DNA of 64,000 bases. Origin: an uncultured Lachnospiraceae bacterium. GTDB taxonomy: Bacteria > Bacillota > Clostridia > Lachnospirales > Lachnospiraceae. The notes beneath the pieces are model-generated. The model did no database searches and had not been told where the DNA came from. It saw only the letters and a program-made list of their open reading frames with translations. Below, piece after piece: positions 62,725 through 64,000 of the stretch. Every line of letters begins with the position of its first letter. Position 1 is the first letter of the stretch. The stretch spans positions 172,894-236,893 of the forward strand of contig CAKRCW010000004.1 of assembly GCA_934309145.1 (NCBI GenBank), written 5' to 3'. Made by a program: the position numbers and the translations under genes.

Positions 62725-63790
62725 ATAGTATACTTTCAATATTAACATCTGTATTCTTTGATAAATCTATAAAGTTATTCTTGGTTTTAATCATCGGTTT
62801 AGATAAACGTACTTTATTGATATATACGATATCGCCTTCCTCACCATTAGATAACCTTACCTTGCAATTCATATAGCTGTTTACAACGTGCTCAAGGAAG
62901 GTTAAAAGATACTTTGGATTGTATTTCTTTAAGCCGTCCTCCTCAAACATATTGATAACCGTAAATGGACTTATAGGGCCTCTGTATACTCTGTTAGCCG
63001 TCATAGCTTCGTAAATATCTGCAATAGTAATAATCTGTGCACACCAGTCAATCTGATTCCCCTTAAGCTTAAGTGGATAACCTGAGCCATCACATTTCTC
63101 GTGGTGCATTAATGCAGCGTATTGAATATGAATATCTGCTTTCTGTTTCCTTAATATATCATACCCCTTGGTTGTGTGGGACTGTATTATGGCATATTCT
63201 TCGCTAGTAAGCTTTCCTGGCTTTTTTAGTATTTTCTCTGGCATCAGGAGCTTACCTATGTCATGCAGAAGACCACATATAGTCAGAAGCTCTGTCTCCT
63301 CTGAGCCAAGACCTAACCAGGTTGAGAATATATTACATATTAGTGATACATTAAGAGAGTGATTAAATGTTGAATCATCATAGTTTTTCATAGTTTGAAG
63401 CATAGTAAATACGCTAAGTGGTGAATCGGTTGATTTTAAAATCACAGATGTCTCCTTGAGCATAGTGTCAATGTCAATCTTAGCATTTCTGTTCACTATA
63501 TCGTTAAGGTGTTCGCCTAAATCTTCGACATTCTTCTCATATCTTCTCTTGAATTTTTTGTACTCAGGAGTGCTCATTATCTGTTCTTCATTTATTGTAT
63601 ATGCAGGCATGGAAAAATCCGTCGGAGCCTCCGTGGCATCGACAAAGATTACGTCATTATCTATAAGACGATTGATTATTGATTTGGTGATTACCGTGTC
63701 CTTTGGAAGGATGAGCTTACCAGTGTTAGAGTAGGTGTCGCTTGCTGTAATCATGCCTTCCTTAAGCTCTGATGTAAATAATGATGCCAT
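62723..63790 (-). CDS. HD-GYP domain protein, probable cyclic-di-GMP phosphodiesterase
   Basis: 355 residues from the ATG at 63788-63790 (minus strand), which has AGGAG 9 bases upstream; a TTG nine bases earlier is also in frame. An N-terminal ~115-residue region without recognised motif precedes the HD-GYP domain: HDIGKLLMPEKIL, then a conserved HHEKCDGSGYP and ADIYEAMTANRVY, the full HD-GYP signature. Such enzymes hydrolyse c-di-GMP and control motility and pilus activity. It is alone, has its own promoter, and no GGDEF domain is nearby. Confidence 0.9.
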   Translation of the reverse strand: MASLFTSELKEGMITASDTYSNTGKLILPKDTVITKSIINRLIDNDVIFVDATEAPTDFSMPAYTINEEQIMSTPEYKKFKRRYEKNVEDLGEHLNDIVNRNAKIDIDTMLKETSVILKSTDSPLSVFTMLQTMKNYDDSTFNHSLNVSLICNIFSTWLGLGSEETELLTICGLLHDIGKLLMPEKILKKPGKLTSEEYAIIQSHTTKGYDILRKQKADIHIQYAALMHHEKCDGSGYPLKLKGNQIDWCAQIITIADIYEAMTANRVYRGPISPFTVINMFEEDGLKKYNPKYLLTFLEHVVNSYMNCKVRLSNGEEGDIVYINKVRLSKPMIKTKNNFIDLSKNTDVNIESIL

Positions 63791-63828
63791 AAAAATCAAC
63801 TCCTGTGTAATATGAAAAGCCTAACTAA

Positions 63829-63857
63829 ATTATACTTTATAATGACAAGAAGTTCAA
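63829..63857 (-). promoter_or_regulatory. Promoter of the HD-GYP gene
   Basis: On the minus strand TTGAAC (63857-63852), 17 bases, TATAAT (63834-63829), about 40 bases before the start codon. Confidence 0.7.
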
Positions 63858-63889
63858 TTAAATTATAGATGCATATATGTTGATGTTTT

Positions 63890-64000
63890 TGGACTGATGA
63901 CTCCGGGGGGATTGTAACAGGGTATATTCCGGGACGTTTGCGACAGCCGGCACTTAATGAGTGCGAAGCACGAATTTAGTACCGATGCTCGGAGCAATCA
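63890..64000. repeat. GC-richer palindromic sequence at the window edge, possible dispersed repeat
   Basis: The sequence is richer in G and C than the rest. It contains nested small palindromes: ACTTAAT-GA-GTGC-GAA-GCAC-GA-ATTTAGT (about 63953-63981), and CCGA/TCGG and TGCTC/GAGCA around 63983-63995. No convincing gene is visible. The pattern suggests a structured or repeated element that runs past the window. Confidence 0.3.

Noticed and set aside
63893..63981. Short plus-strand open frame at the window edge
   Set aside because: It has no start codon or RBS in frame and consists largely of palindromic sequence.

Overview
The window is AT-rich, gene-dense and almost entirely on the plus strand. 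It looks like chromosomal DNA of a spore-forming Clostridia species, most likely Lachnospiraceae. That assignment is inferred from the endospore genes (spoIVA, a SpoIIM-like protein), Bacillus/Clostridium-type gene orders (nudix-xerD, tepA-ftsK, rplS-rbgA-rnhB-ylqG-ylqH, der-gpsA-spoIVA, scpA-scpB), an IspH-S1 fusion and a Na+-pumping biotin decarboxylase operon. I saw no rRNA, tRNA, CRISPR array, insertion sequence or prophage.

Layout. 1-3.2 kb: the end of a Nudix hydrolase gene, a SpoIIM-like membrane protein, xerD and, on the minus strand, aroC. 3.3-5.2 kb: rpsO and a fused aroE-aroK. 5.3-21 kb: a type IV pilus locus of eleven genes. It starts with a 2112-residue prepilin-like protein carrying about 23 GLUG-type repeats and two CBM2-like domains, continues with three smaller pseudopilins, prepilin peptidase, PilC, a PilM-PilN fusion, PilO, PilB and PilT, and ends with a major pilin under its own promoter. 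21.3-27.5 kb: pnp, a GH94 cellobiose phosphorylase, a lipoprotein and a ClpP-like TepA protein. 27.6-35.2 kb: ftsK/spoIIIE, fhs-folD (one-carbon metabolism), rimO, pgsA and pncC/cinA.

35.3-40.8 kb: a five-gene biotin-dependent Na+ pump operon with an acyl-CoA carboxyltransferase, a lipoprotein-OadG fusion, a biotin carrier, the OadB pump and a 5S-type pyruvate/oxaloacetate carboxyltransferase. 40.9-47.6 kb: Trk/Ktr potassium uptake, a flavoprotein, cmk, ispH-S1 and cheR. 47.7-53.4 kb: rplS, two signal peptidases flanking rbgA, rnhB, a FliK-like protein, a stand-alone FlhB C-terminal domain and yraN. 53.4-62.7 kb: pgeF, a DUF512 radical-SAM protein, der, plsY, gpsA, an SGNH hydrolase, spoIVA, scpA and scpB. 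62.7-63.8 kb: an HD-GYP protein on the minus strand. The last ~110 bases are richer in GC and full of small palindromes, and may be the edge of a dispersed repeat.

The points most worth following are the giant carbohydrate-binding pilin, the pump operon with two carboxyltransferases and an unusual OadG, a sigma-E-like promoter that overlaps a terminator in front of spoIVA, a lipoprotein gene that can only be reached by transcription through a terminator, and a pncC gene with no normal start codon where its first helix begins.
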